A stretch of 64,000 nucleotides of DNA, taken from the NCBI RefSeq assembly GCF_009711225.1, contig NZ_WMIE01000018.1:1-64000 (forward strand), read 5' to 3'. Made by a program: the position numbers and the translations under genes. The notes under the pieces were generated by a model. That model saw nothing but the letters and a program-made list of their open reading frames with translations. It ran no database searches and had not been told where the DNA came from. The DNA comes from Paracoccus aestuariivivens (GTDB taxonomy: Bacteria; Pseudomonadota; Alphaproteobacteria; Rhodobacterales; Rhodobacteraceae). Of the stretch, positions 15,195 through 24,342 are shown piece by piece. Positions within the stretch are counted from its first letter, which is position 1; each line of letters opens with the position of its first letter.

Positions 15195-15695
15195 TCAGAA
15201 GGCCTCGGGACGTGCCTCATGTGCCATATGGTCCAGTACCGCGTTCACAAATTTGGATTCGCGGCCTTCGGGGAAGAACGATTGCGCGATGCGGACATAT
15301 TCGGTGATGACGACCCGCGGAGGTACTTTCGACGCGACCAGTTCGGAACCGGCCGCGCGGAACAATGCGCGCAGAACGGGGTCGATCCGGTCGATCGGCC
15401 ATTTCGCGACAAGCCCGCGATCGGTCAGTTGGTCGATCTTGGACTGCCATGTGACGGCTTCGTCCACGACGCGCCGGAACAGGCCCTCGTCGGCTTCGAC
15501 CGAGACCATGTCCTCGTCTTCGTCCATGCGGCCAATGCGCCACTGTCCAAATTCGGCCATGACGCGGTCAGCCGACTGGCCGCCCGCCTCCATCTGGAAC
15601 AGGGCTTGCACGGCATAAAGTCGTGCAGCCGAGGTACGCAGCTGACGCGCTGCTTTTTCTTCCGGATTCAACCGGTTTCCGCCTTGCCCGGTCAT
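15195..15695 (-). CDS. nusB: Transcription antitermination factor NusB
   Basis: This 166-residue all-helical RNA-binding protein contains typical NusB segments: SAARLYAVQALFQME near residue 23, DRIDPVLRALFRAAGSEL near 100, and PPRVVITEYVRIAQSFFPEG, then FVNAVLDHMA at the end. It acts with NusE at boxA RNA in rRNA antitermination. Its ATG overlaps the ribH stop (ATGA, 15692-15695), the common ribH-nusB coupling. Confidence 0.95.
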   Translation of the reverse strand: MTGQGGNRLNPEEKAARQLRTSAARLYAVQALFQMEAGGQSADRVMAEFGQWRIGRMDEDEDMVSVEADEGLFRRVVDEAVTWQSKIDQLTDRGLVAKWPIDRIDPVLRALFRAAGSELVASKVPPRVVITEYVRIAQSFFPEGRESKFVNAVLDHMAHEARPEAF

Positions 15696-16243
15696 TCGCC
15701 TCGGGGTCCTTCAAGTTCACCCGCGATGCGGATTACGTCACAATTTAGGCTGCTAGCCTCGGAAGCGGGGCGACCTTCCCAACGGCGCTGCAGCGCAATC
15801 AGGTGAAGTGCAGCGGCGGCAGCACCGCCGCCTTTGTTTTGTCCTGCGGGCTCGGCACGGACAGCAGCCTGATCGAAGTTCTCGACCGTCAGGATACCAT
15901 TGCCGATGCATACACCCTGCAACCCAAGCAGCGTCAGGCCGCGCGAACTGTCATTGCAAACAGTATCGTAATGCGTTGTCTCGCCGCGGATCACACAGCC
16001 AAGCGCCACATATCCGTCGTAAAGACCACGTGCCGCCGCCAGTCCGATCGCCGTCGGGATCTCGAGCGCGCCGGGAACCTCGATCAGATCGACGCTTGCC
16101 CCTGCTTCGGTCGCGATCGCTTTCGCACCGGCAACAAGGTCATCCGCAATCTGTCGATAATAGGGCGCGACCACGACCAGCAGACGGACGCTGCCCTCGA
16201 TCTTGGGCAGCGGCAGCTGATAATGTTCGATACTGGCGGCCAT
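15692..16243 (-). CDS. ribH: 6,7-dimethyl-8-ribityllumazine synthase
   Basis: This 183-residue lumazine synthase condenses 5-amino-6-ribitylaminouracil with 3,4-dihydroxybutanone 4-phosphate. Seen are VPGALEIPTAIGLAA near residue 57 and ALGCVIRGETTHYDTVC near 81, with the substrate-binding and catalytic histidine, and IGNGILTVEN. The C-terminus is about 25 residues longer than in compact homologues. The start lies three bases after the ribB stop; its own stop overlaps nusB. Confidence 0.95.
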   Translation of the reverse strand: MAASIEHYQLPLPKIEGSVRLLVVVAPYYRQIADDLVAGAKAIATEAGASVDLIEVPGALEIPTAIGLAAARGLYDGYVALGCVIRGETTHYDTVCNDSSRGLTLLGLQGVCIGNGILTVENFDQAAVRAEPAGQNKGGGAAAAALHLIALQRRWEGRPASEASSLNCDVIRIAGELEGPRGE

Positions 16244-16246
16244 GGC

Positions 16247-17365
16247 TTACTCTTTGGGAATCGGACGCGTGGAATGGATCGAAAGGCCGTAGGCGTCAAG
16301 CCCGACAACCTTAACTGGCGCCGAATTCGTCAAAAGAACAAGCTCGGACAGCCCGAGCGAGGAAAGAATTTGCGCTCCGAGACCGTATTGGCGAAGCGTG
16401 TGGGGTGAAACCTCGCCCTGCGCCTGAAGCTTCTTCTCGAGGTCGCGGAACAGAACGATGACGCCCCTGCCCTCATTGCCGATCAGGCGCATGGCTGCGG
16501 ACAGATCACCGGCATCCTCACGACCAACACCCAGCACATCATGCAGCGGGTCCAGAACGTGCATGCGGACCAGTACCGGTTCGGAGGTGGTCAGATCGCC
16601 CTTGGTCAGAACGACATGTTCCGCGCCCGTGGTTTCATCCGCGAAAAGCCGCATCATCCAGTCGCCACCGTGAATAGAGCGGACCGGACGCTGCGCCGTT
16701 TCGGCGATCAGATTGTCATGCCTGCGACGGTAGGCGATCAGATCGCTGATCGTGCCGATCTTCAGACCATGCTTCTGCGCAAACGCCACCAGATCAGGCA
16801 GGCGCGCCATGCTGCCGTCCTCGTTCATGATCTCGCAGATCACGCCCGAGGGGCTAAGTCCGGCCAGACGCGGCACGTCGATGGCAGCTTCGGTATGGCC
16901 TGCCCGAACCAACACGCCGCCATCTCGCGCGCGCAGCGGGAAGACATGGCCGGGCGAGGCGATATCGGCCGCACCTTTGCTGGGATCGATCGCGACTGCG
17001 ACAGTATGGGCGCGGTCGTGGGCGGAAATGCCGGTCGTCACACCTTCACGCGCCTCGATCGACATGGTGAAGGCGGTTTCATGGCGGCTGGAGTTCTTGG
17101 GGCTCATCAATGGCAGACCAAGCGCGTCGATGCGCTCGCCGGTCAGGGCCAGACAGATCAGGCCGCGGCCATGCATGGCCATGAAGTTGATCGCCTCGGG
17201 CGTGGCCATCTGGGCGGGGATGATCAGATCACCCTCGTTCTCGCGATCCTCGTGATCGACCAGAATGAACATGCGGCCATTGCGGGCCTCTTCGATGATT
17301 TCCTCGGTGGTCGAGATCGCATCCGACCAGTCACGTTCGACGGGTCCGGGATTGTCATATTGCAT
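16247..17365 (-). CDS. ribB: 3,4-dihydroxy-2-butanone 4-phosphate synthase with a degenerate RibA domain
   Basis: This protein has 372 residues. The N-terminal RibB domain (about 15-210) is intact: VDHEDRENEGDLIIPAQ with the acidic metal/substrate loop, PKNSSRHETAFT, GHVFPLRARDGGVLVRAGHT and EIMNEDGSMAR. The C-terminal half resembles GTP cyclohydrolase II, but the zinc-binding cysteine cluster (C-x10-C-x-C) is absent: the region reads HVLDPLHDVLGVGREDAG. It is probably inactive as RibA. GCAGGAG six bases before 17365 fixes the start; the gene overlaps the preceding gene by 11 bases. A separate ribA is expected elsewhere. Confidence 0.93.
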   Translation of the reverse strand: MQYDNPGPVERDWSDAISTTEEIIEEARNGRMFILVDHEDRENEGDLIIPAQMATPEAINFMAMHGRGLICLALTGERIDALGLPLMSPKNSSRHETAFTMSIEAREGVTTGISAHDRAHTVAVAIDPSKGAADIASPGHVFPLRARDGGVLVRAGHTEAAIDVPRLAGLSPSGVICEIMNEDGSMARLPDLVAFAQKHGLKIGTISDLIAYRRRHDNLIAETAQRPVRSIHGGDWMMRLFADETTGAEHVVLTKGDLTTSEPVLVRMHVLDPLHDVLGVGREDAGDLSAAMRLIGNEGRGVIVLFRDLEKKLQAQGEVSPHTLRQYGLGAQILSSLGLSELVLLTNSAPVKVVGLDAYGLSIHSTRPIPKE

Positions 17366-17921
17366 CCGCAACTCCTGCAAAGAAGGCCTGCCCGCTTACG
17401 AAACCCGCAAGCCCGCCCGCCGTCATCATCTCGCGCTCATGCGCGGTTTCGCCGATCATCAGAACGGCATCTCCCGGCAGGCCCTGAGCCTTGAGCCAGA
17501 CTTTCATCTCGTCACGCATCATGCTCCAGCTGCTTCCGAACGGCGCAAGGGCACGACCCGAGACAGCACCGATCTGACGCGCCAACACTTCTGGCGCAAG
17601 CCCCGGCGCGCATCCCAGATGGGGTGACGCGGCGATATCTGCAATGCGCGTGGTCAGGACAGGCGGAACGGCCTGGTCGCGCCGGAAGACACCAAGTGCA
17701 TTCGACGAGTAAAGAAAGGCGACCAGATCCCGCCCCGTCGTGGCCCGAACGCCCGCATAGGTCTTGTATTCAAGGCCCAGTTGCATGGCGCGACGCACCT
17801 GCATCCGGACAACTTCGACCGGCAAGCGCGCGCCCAGAAGCTCGCGTCTCGCAACTGTCCAGCAATGGGTGCGGAACCCGCTGCCCAGACCCGGACCGCC
17901 GTTGTGTCCGATGCCTGCCAT
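17355..17921 (-). CDS. Conserved hypothetical protein embedded in the riboflavin operon
   Basis: This 188-residue protein opens MAGIGHNGGPGLGSGF, a short glycine-rich motif often seen at the start of unrelated alphaproteobacterial proteins. It continues with helical segments (TVARRELLGARLPVEVVRMQ, LVAFLYSSNALGVF). No catalytic motif, signal or membrane helix is evident. It is translationally coupled to ribE (stop and start share bases at 17921) and overlaps ribB by 11 bases. Its position suggests a role tied to flavin synthesis, but the function is unknown. Confidence 0.75.
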   Translation of the reverse strand: MAGIGHNGGPGLGSGFRTHCWTVARRELLGARLPVEVVRMQVRRAMQLGLEYKTYAGVRATTGRDLVAFLYSSNALGVFRRDQAVPPVLTTRIADIAASPHLGCAPGLAPEVLARQIGAVSGRALAPFGSSWSMMRDEMKVWLKAQGLPGDAVLMIGETAHEREMMTAGGLAGFVSGQAFFAGVADAI

Positions 17922-18514
17922 CAGCCCGCCTCGGCCAAACGAGCGACGTAGCGGGCCAGAGTGTCGATTTCGAGGTTCACGGCATCACCCGTCTTGGCGT
18001 TGCCCCAGGTCGTGACCTCTTGCGTATGCGGAATGACATTGATCCCGAAGGTCGCGCCCGCGACCTCGTTCACCGTCAGAGATGTGCCGTTCAACGCGAC
18101 CGAACCTTTGGGCGCGATGAAACGGGCCAGTGCATCGGGCGCGCGGAAGGTGATGCGGGTGCTGTCGCCCTCGGTATGCATTTCCTCGATGGTGGCGACA
18201 CCGTCGACATGCCCCGAGACGATATGTCCGCCCAGTTCGTCACCGACTTTCAGGGCGCGTTCAAGATTCAATCGCTTTCCAGCGGCCCAACCATTCGCGC
18301 CGATATTGGTCTTGGACAGAGTTTCAGCCGAGATATCGACATCGAACCAGTCCGGACCTTTGTCCACGACTGTCAGGCAAACTCCATCGCATGAAATCGA
18401 AGCGCCCAGATCAACGCCGCTCATTTCATAGTGGCAAACAACGCGGGCTCGCATATCGCCCCGAATTTCTACGCTGCTGACCGTGCCGATATCGGTTATA
18501 ATCCCCGTAAACAT
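17921..18514 (-). CDS. ribE: Riboflavin synthase, alpha chain
   Basis: This 197-residue enzyme dismutates two lumazines to riboflavin. The start MFTGIITDIGTV is the diagnostic N-terminus, so I use the ATG at 18514 and not the longer frame. Two similar lumazine-binding barrels are visible: SCDGVCLTVV near residue 46 in repeat 1 and LNGTSLTVNEV near 143 in repeat 2, with GGHIVSGHVDG near the junction. It is the first gene of the ribE-ribB-ribH-nusB unit and diverges from kpsS. No FMN riboswitch pattern was found in the 220-base gap upstream. Confidence 0.95.
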   Translation of the reverse strand: MFTGIITDIGTVSSVEIRGDMRARVVCHYEMSGVDLGASISCDGVCLTVVDKGPDWFDVDISAETLSKTNIGANGWAAGKRLNLERALKVGDELGGHIVSGHVDGVATIEEMHTEGDSTRITFRAPDALARFIAPKGSVALNGTSLTVNEVAGATFGINVIPHTQEVTTWGNAKTGDAVNLEIDTLARYVARLAEAG

Positions 18515-18734
18515 TGTGCCCCCAATGCGTATATCTGGGCCGAGACGTAGAGCTTTGCTGCGCAATCTTCAAGCGAAGCTGAGCCGAATGCTGCCGGTGC
18601 GAAATGAAAGCCCGTGACAGACTCGCTTCTTTGGTGCATTCAAATTTTACATCTTAAATCTTATTTGCGACCGATTAGCACTTCACGACGACCAAAGCTG
18701 CCAGAACGATGTCCGGCGCAATGAGGGCGATGAC

Positions 18735-20075
18735 TTGACGATACTGACGCGACCCCCCCAGCAGATCCAGCCGACCGTGCTGGCTGTCCGTGCGCCGGAG
18801 CATCGCGTCTTCCTGATGCTTCAAGGCCCGCACGGGCCGTTTTTCAACCGGCTTGCGGGACAGCTTCGGCAAGCAGGCTCAACCGTCTGGCGCGTCAGCT
18901 TCAACGCTGGCGACGAATTCTTCTGGCAAGATCCCGAGCATCTGATCCGCCACACCGGCACCCCCGAGGAATGGCCCGAGCATCTTGAACAGATCATCCG
19001 CGAGAAAGGCGTGACCGATCTTGTCCTTTACGGCGATGTCCGCCCCGTTCACGCCACCGCCCGCGAGGCCTGTCATCGCAACGGGCTTGTCCTGCATGTC
19101 TTCGAAGAGGGGTATCTGCGCCCCTACTGGATCACCTATGAACGCGGCGGCTCGAACGGTCACTCGGCGCTGATCGATATCCCGCTGCGCGACATGCGGC
19201 GCGCGATGTATGGTCGCGGCGGAGAGCTCAGCCGACCGCCAGCGCATTGGGGCGATATGCGCCAGCACAAATTCTATGGCGCACTTTACCATTTCTTCGT
19301 TCTGGTCGCCAACCAGCGCTACAAGGGTTACCGTACCCACCGAAAAATCGGTGTGTTCCACGAATTCCGGCTGAACCTTCGCAAGTTCCTGCTCACGCCG
19401 GTCGATATGCTCGCGCAGATGCGCGAAACGTCACAGATCCAGCGTGGCGGATTCCCCTATGCCATCGTGCTGATGCAGCTCGAACACGATTCGAACTTCG
19501 TGGCCCATTCCGATTATTCCACGTTATCGGACTTCACCAATGAAGTGCTTGAAGCATATAGCAAATTCGCACCGCGCCATCACCATCTGGTCTTCAAGGC
19601 CCATCCTCTGGAAGACGGACGCGGCGGCATTCGGGGCGCGATCGAACGCAAAGCAACCGAGTTGGGGATCACCGACCGCGTCCATTATGTGCGGGGCGGC
19701 AAATTGGCGCGGTTGCTGAACCAGGCCCGGGCCGCAGTCACCGTGAACTCGACGGCCGCACAACAGGCCCTATGGCGCGGCCTGCCCGTCAAGGCAATGG
19801 GACGCGCGGTATATTGCAAGCCCGGACTGGTTTCAGGGCAAAAACTGGCGCAATTTTTCGCCGATCCCACGCCTCCGAACGCCGCTTCGTATCGGCGGTA
19901 TCGCGACTTTCTGCTGGAAAGCAGCCAAGTCCCCGGCGGCTTTTATGCCAATTGGTCGCGCGCACATACTTTACGCTTTGTTGTCGATATGATCCTTGCT
20001 GCCGAGGATCCCTATCAGGCTTTGGTAGCCGGACGTGGGAAATATCGGCAACAGATGGAGCGGAATGCTCAGTGA
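18735..20075 (+). CDS. kpsS: Capsular polysaccharide export/Kdo transferase KpsS
   Basis: This 446-residue cytoplasmic glycosyltransferase is of the KpsS family, which adds a beta-Kdo to the phosphatidylglycerol anchor of group 2 capsules. Characteristic blocks are RVFLMLQGPHGPFFNRLAGQL, LVLYGDVRPVHATA, VFEEGYLRPYWITYERGG, HHLVFKAHPLEDGRGG and VTVNSTAAQQALWRGLPV. The start is TTG 18735, preceded by GAGGGCG; an in-frame ATG further in would cut into the conserved fold. It is the first of three capsule genes on the plus strand. Confidence 0.9.
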   Translation: MTILTRPPQQIQPTVLAVRAPEHRVFLMLQGPHGPFFNRLAGQLRQAGSTVWRVSFNAGDEFFWQDPEHLIRHTGTPEEWPEHLEQIIREKGVTDLVLYGDVRPVHATAREACHRNGLVLHVFEEGYLRPYWITYERGGSNGHSALIDIPLRDMRRAMYGRGGELSRPPAHWGDMRQHKFYGALYHFFVLVANQRYKGYRTHRKIGVFHEFRLNLRKFLLTPVDMLAQMRETSQIQRGGFPYAIVLMQLEHDSNFVAHSDYSTLSDFTNEVLEAYSKFAPRHHHLVFKAHPLEDGRGGIRGAIERKATELGITDRVHYVRGGKLARLLNQARAAVTVNSTAAQQALWRGLPVKAMGRAVYCKPGLVSGQKLAQFFADPTPPNAASYRRYRDFLLESSQVPGGFYANWSRAHTLRFVVDMILAAEDPYQALVAGRGKYRQQMERNAQ

Positions 20076-20175
20076 TCGAGCGCTAAATCATGGAAAAGCC
20101 GAAAAAGCTGCTTTAGGCTGGCCACAAATAAATCTGGGCGAAACCCAGCAGGGGACGAGAGACAGGAGTAACAAC

Positions 20176-21351
20176 TTGACCACATTGAATTTTTCGCGCA
20201 CCGCCGGTGACGCAGCTTTACGCTCGCGCCGCTCGTGGGCCGGTAGAATGGGTCAAATCGCGGTGATCGGAGCGGTCGTTTTCGTCTCGGCTTGCGGTCT
20301 GCCGCGCTCGGGACCGACCCGCGGTCAGATTCTTGACGGGTCCATCGAAAAAGGTGGTTCCTCGCATGTCGTCATGGTGGATGACCGCGTTAACCGCGCG
20401 GCAAGCTATTCGCCAGCCTATGGCTTCGGTTCGGATTTCCAGGCCGCCGGACAGGTCGGAGCCGACGAAGTCCGCCCCGGCGACGTTCTGGGTCTGTCGA
20501 TCTGGGAAAACGTCGATGACGGGCTTCTGGCCTCAATGGGTTCCAGTTCTACGCAATTGCAGCAACTGCAAGTCGACAGCCAAGGCTATATCTTCGTGCC
20601 CTATGCCGGTCGCATCCGCGCCGCTGGCAACAGTCCCGATGAATTGCGCCGCATCATCACGCAAAAACTGGAAACCCAGACACCGGACCCGCAAGTCACG
20701 GTCACCCGCATCGCCGGAGACGGCGCGACAGTTTCCGTCATGGGCAAGGTGAACGGTCAGGGCGTCTTCCCGATCGAGCGTCCGACCCGGACCCTGTCGG
20801 CCATGTTGTCGAAGGCAGGTGGCGTCTCGATCGAGCCCGAAGTTGCCGTTGTCACCGTCAAACGCGGTGGTGCAACCGGCAAGGTCTGGCTGCGTGACCT
20901 GTACTCCAGCTCGCGCAACGACATCGCGCTGCGTCCGGGCGACATCATTCTGGTCGAAGAAGACCAGCGCAGCTTCACCGCACTCGGTGCGCTTGGCGGG
21001 CAGACAAAGGTTCCGCTGGGCAACGAGCAGATCAGCGCGATCGAGGCCGTGGCGATGGTCGGCGGCCTACTGACCGCGCTGGCTGACCCCAAGGGCGTAT
21101 TCGTCCTGCGCGACGAACCTCAATCGGTGGCGCGCGCCGTTCTTGGCCGCAGCGATGTCTACGGTACCCAGCGCATCGCTTATGTGCTTGACCTGACCAA
21201 GCCCGACGGCATGTTCATGGCACGCGACTTCACGATCCGCGATGGCGACACGGTCTATGTAACCGAGGCCCCGATGGTTCAGTGGACCAAAACGCTCAAC
21301 GTCATCCTTGCTCCGGTCAACCAGATCCGCACGACCGAAAGCGGGTTCTAA
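20176..21351 (+). CDS. Polysaccharide export outer-membrane lipoprotein (Wza/KpsD type)
   Basis: This 391-residue protein starts at TTG 20176, seven bases after CAGGAG. Residues 25-45 form a lipoprotein signal (MGQIAVIGAVVFVSACGLPR), so the mature protein would begin at the acylated cysteine. Next is a poly-export domain (RPGDVLGLSIWENVDDG, QVDSQGYIFVPYAGRIRAAG) and two SLBB-like repeats (GATVSVMGKVNGQGVFPIE, FTALGALGGQTKVPLG). It should form the outer-membrane channel for capsule polymer. It lies between kpsS and kpsC; the inner-membrane kpsMTE genes are not in the window. Confidence 0.88.
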   Translation: MTTLNFSRTAGDAALRSRRSWAGRMGQIAVIGAVVFVSACGLPRSGPTRGQILDGSIEKGGSSHVVMVDDRVNRAASYSPAYGFGSDFQAAGQVGADEVRPGDVLGLSIWENVDDGLLASMGSSSTQLQQLQVDSQGYIFVPYAGRIRAAGNSPDELRRIITQKLETQTPDPQVTVTRIAGDGATVSVMGKVNGQGVFPIERPTRTLSAMLSKAGGVSIEPEVAVVTVKRGGATGKVWLRDLYSSSRNDIALRPGDIILVEEDQRSFTALGALGGQTKVPLGNEQISAIEAVAMVGGLLTALADPKGVFVLRDEPQSVARAVLGRSDVYGTQRIAYVLDLTKPDGMFMARDFTIRDGDTVYVTEAPMVQWTKTLNVILAPVNQIRTTESGF

Positions 21352-21355
21352 GAGC

Positions 21356-23350
21356 GTGAGGATAGACAATAAGGCCGCCGGAGATTTCCGGCGGCTTTTC
21401 GTATTCAACGGCGGTTTTTTCAAACAACCACGCCTGCGTCGCATTCTGACGCTGTCGGGCTACAGACCGGTGATCGGGCTACCCGCGTCCGACGATCTCG
21501 TTGGCGTCTGGGGCGCAAGCCCGACTGCATGGCGCGGCGAGGCCGTTGCACATCGCACCGGCTCGCACATCATCCGGATCGAGGACGCTTTCCTGCGTTC
21601 GATCCTGCCCGGGCGGGCAAAGGGTTCCGTGGCACGGCGCGGCCCGATCGGATTGATTCTGGATGATGTCGGCCTGCATTTCAGACCCGACACACCGTCA
21701 TTGATCGAAAAGACCATCGTCTCGACAGATGCCATCTCGAGGCAAGCTGACGCGGCCAGTGCCATCCAGCGTTTGATCGCGGCAGATGTGTCGAAATACA
21801 ACGCCCATCTCGAACGCGTCCCGCCGCCCAAGGCCGGTTACGTTCTGGTCATCGACCAGACACGCGGGGATGCCTCATTGCTCGGGCAAGATCGAGACGC
21901 CTTCCTGACCATGCTCGCGGCCGCGCGGGATGAAAATCCGGGCTGCCACATTGTCATCCGCAGCCATCCCGAAACGGCGTCTGGGCTGCGACCGGGGCAC
22001 TTCACTGCATCCGACCTGCGGAAAGGCGACGAGTTCTGCGACACGCCCGTCTCGCCCTGGGCCCTGCTTCGCGGTGCCGAACGGGTCTATGTCATGTCCT
22101 CGCAGCTTGGCTATGAAGCCATGCTCGCGGGTCATGTGCCACGCGTCTTTGGCCAGCCTTTTTATGCCGGTTGGGGGCTTTCGTCGGACCAGCACCGCTT
22201 TGCCCGCCGAAACCCAGCCAGCATCGAACAACTGTTCGCAGCAAGCCATCTGATCGCTCCGGTCTGGTACGATCCCTGCGGCGACCGCCTGACCGACTTC
22301 GAGGGCGCCCTGCGCCAGATCGAGGCCGAGGCAAAGGCATGGCGACAGGATCACAATGGCCATCTGGCCTTCGGGATGCGGCTCTGGAAACGCCCCTCGC
22401 TTGCGCGGGTGTTCGGCGGCGGCAAGGGCGTGCGGTTCACAAATACCGCGTCGGAACAGGTTACGCTGGCTTGGGCAGGCAAGGCCGATCAGGTTCCGCA
22501 GGCCATTCGGGTCGAGGACGGATTCCTGCGCTCTCGCGGTCTTGGCGCGGCACTGGTCCCGCCGCTATCGCTGGTCGCGGATGATCTGGGGATCTATTAC
22601 GACCCCACCCGCGAAAGTCGCTTCGAGCGGACCATGGACAGCGATCTTCCCCCACAGGGAGCGGTCCGTGCCGCAAACCTGGCGCAAGCCCTGACCGCAT
22701 CCGGAGTGACAAAATACAATCTGACCGGAGATTTGCCGCGCCTTCCCAACGGCCATCGCATCCTTGTGCCGGGTCAGGTCGAGGACGACGCCTCGATCCG
22801 TCTGGGCGCCGGAACAGAGCGCACGAATCTGGCCTTGCTGGAACGGGTTCGGGCCGAAAATCCCGATGCTGTGCTGATCTACAAACCGCATCCCGACGTC
22901 GAGGCCGGCCTTCGCCCCGGGCTTATCACGAATTCCGATTTGCAACGCTTGGCTGATGTCGTGGCCCGTCACAGCAGCGCCGCCAGCCTGATGGCCGAGG
23001 TTGACGAAGTCTGGACGATCACATCGACCCTTGGTTTCGAGGCGCTTTTGCGGGGCCTCAAGGTCACTACCCTCGGGGCTCCGTTCTACGCCGGTTGGGG
23101 GCTGACCCGTGATCTTGGTCCGGTGCCCGCCCGCCGCAAGGCCAAGGCCGACCTGAACCGTTTGGTCCATGCCGCACTAATCAGCTATCCGCGCTATCAT
23201 GATCCGATCAGCGACCTGCCCTGCCCGCCCGAGATCGCGGTCGAACGTCTGGCAAATCCCGACCAGAATCTTCGTGGCAGTCCGGCTTTGCGGATTCTGG
23301 CCAAGGCTCAGGGCGCGCTCAGCAGCTATGCATGGCTTTGGCGGCGCTAG
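21356..23350 (+). CDS. kpsC: Capsular polysaccharide Kdo transferase KpsC
   Basis: This protein has 664 residues from GTG 21356, immediately after the preceding stop. It consists of two homologous halves, as in KpsC, which carries two beta-Kdo transferase modules: AFLRSILPG and IRSHPETASGLRPGH in the first, GFLRSRGLGAALVPPLSL and YKPHPDVEAGLRPG in the second. Each half ends in a QPFYAGWGL / APFYAGWGL motif. It builds the poly-Kdo linker of group 2 capsules with KpsS. Its TAG stop and that of convergent ribD share the same CTAG palindrome at 23347-23350. Confidence 0.93.
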   Translation: MRIDNKAAGDFRRLFVFNGGFFKQPRLRRILTLSGYRPVIGLPASDDLVGVWGASPTAWRGEAVAHRTGSHIIRIEDAFLRSILPGRAKGSVARRGPIGLILDDVGLHFRPDTPSLIEKTIVSTDAISRQADAASAIQRLIAADVSKYNAHLERVPPPKAGYVLVIDQTRGDASLLGQDRDAFLTMLAAARDENPGCHIVIRSHPETASGLRPGHFTASDLRKGDEFCDTPVSPWALLRGAERVYVMSSQLGYEAMLAGHVPRVFGQPFYAGWGLSSDQHRFARRNPASIEQLFAASHLIAPVWYDPCGDRLTDFEGALRQIEAEAKAWRQDHNGHLAFGMRLWKRPSLARVFGGGKGVRFTNTASEQVTLAWAGKADQVPQAIRVEDGFLRSRGLGAALVPPLSLVADDLGIYYDPTRESRFERTMDSDLPPQGAVRAANLAQALTASGVTKYNLTGDLPRLPNGHRILVPGQVEDDASIRLGAGTERTNLALLERVRAENPDAVLIYKPHPDVEAGLRPGLITNSDLQRLADVVARHSSAASLMAEVDEVWTITSTLGFEALLRGLKVTTLGAPFYAGWGLTRDLGPVPARRKAKADLNRLVHAALISYPRYHDPISDLPCPPEIAVERLANPDQNLRGSPALRILAKAQGALSSYAWLWRR

Positions 23351-24342
23351 TCGCGCAGCCAGCGATGCATCACATCCGCGCCGATCCGTCGGTGTTCGAC
23401 CAGCCGGAAGCGGCGTGCCTCTGCCAGACGACCAAGCTCCATCGCCGCAATCGCGGGGCGGGCATCGCCCCCCAATACCACGCCAGCCGTGTAGCCGATC
23501 AACTGGTCAACCAGCCCCGCGCGCATCAGACTGGCGGCAAGGACTCCGCCGCCTTCACAAAAGACGCGCGTCAGGCCCTTGGCACCAAGTTCGGCCATGA
23601 AGACGGCAGGCTCGCCACCGACCTGCCATAACGGCCCAAAGTCGCGACCCTCGGCGGGAAGTTCGGGCAGGTCTTGCGAGGAGACGACGATCCGCACCGG
23701 CTGCCGCACCGATCCCATTCCCCGCACATTCAACGCGGGCAAATCGGCCCTCGCAGTGCCGCCGCCTACCATAACGGCATCATGGGCCAGCCGCAGCGCG
23801 TGGACGTGACGCCGCGCTTCGGGTCCGGTGATCCATTGGCTGTCCCCCGATGCCGTGGCGATCCGGCCATCAAAGCTGTTCGCCAGCTTCAGGGTCAGCA
23901 TCGGCCGACCTTGGGTGATGCGCGTCAAGAAGCCGCGCTGCTGCTCGCGCGCCTGCGCCGCGCGCACGCCTTGAATGACCGAAATCCCCGCCGATTCCAG
24001 CATCGCAATGCCGCGGCCCGAGACTCGCGGATCAGGATCGGTGATCGCGACGACAACCTTCGCTATCCCTGACCTGATCAGCGCCTCGGCACAGGGCGGT
24101 GTCTTGCCGTAATGCGCGCATGGCTCAAGCGTCACATGGGCGGTAGCACCTCGGGCCGCATCGCCCGCCTGCGCCAAGGCCATCACTTCCGCATGGGGTC
24201 TGCCGCCGGGTTGAGTCCAACCGCGACCCAGCACCCTGCCATCGCGTTCGATCACGCAGCCGACAGCGGGATTGGGCCATGTATTGCCCAAACCACGCGC
24301 CGCCAGGGTCAGCGCGTGATCCATATGACGCGGGTCGTTCAC
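23347..24342 (-). CDS. ribD: Bifunctional riboflavin-specific deaminase/reductase RibD
   Basis: This 331-residue enzyme catalyses steps 2 and 3 of riboflavin synthesis. The N-terminal deaminase has the zinc motifs PHAEVMAL (H-A-E) and [12 protein letters not shown] near residues 50-85. The C-terminal reductase shows [15 protein letters not shown] near 145, [16 protein letters not shown] and [13 protein letters not shown]. It starts at GTG 24342 overlapping the nrdR stop (GTGA). An internal ATG ([11 protein letters not shown]) six codons later is an alternative. It is separated from ribE by the capsule genes. Confidence 0.95.
   Translation of the reverse strand: MNDPRHMDHALTLAARGLGNTWPNPAVGCVIERDGRVLGRGWTQPGGRPHAEVMALAQAGDAARGATAHVTLEPCAHYGKTPPCAEALIRSGIAKVVVAITDPDPRVSGRGIAMLESAGISVIQGVRAAQAREQQRGFLTRITQGRPMLTLKLANSFDGRIATASGDSQWITGPEARRHVHALRLAHDAVMVGGGTARADLPALNVRGMGSVRQPVRIVVSSQDLPELPAEGRDFGPLWQVGGEPAVFMAELGAKGLTRVFCEGGGVLAASLMRAGLVDQLIGYTAGVVLGGDARPAIAAMELGRLAEARRFRLVEHRRIGADVMHRWLRD

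Noticed and set aside
18515..18734. FMN riboswitch upstream of ribE
   Set aside because: None of the conserved RFN-element blocks (such as GGGGCAGGGTGAAATTCCC-like or CCRACNGT-like segments) could be found in the gap.
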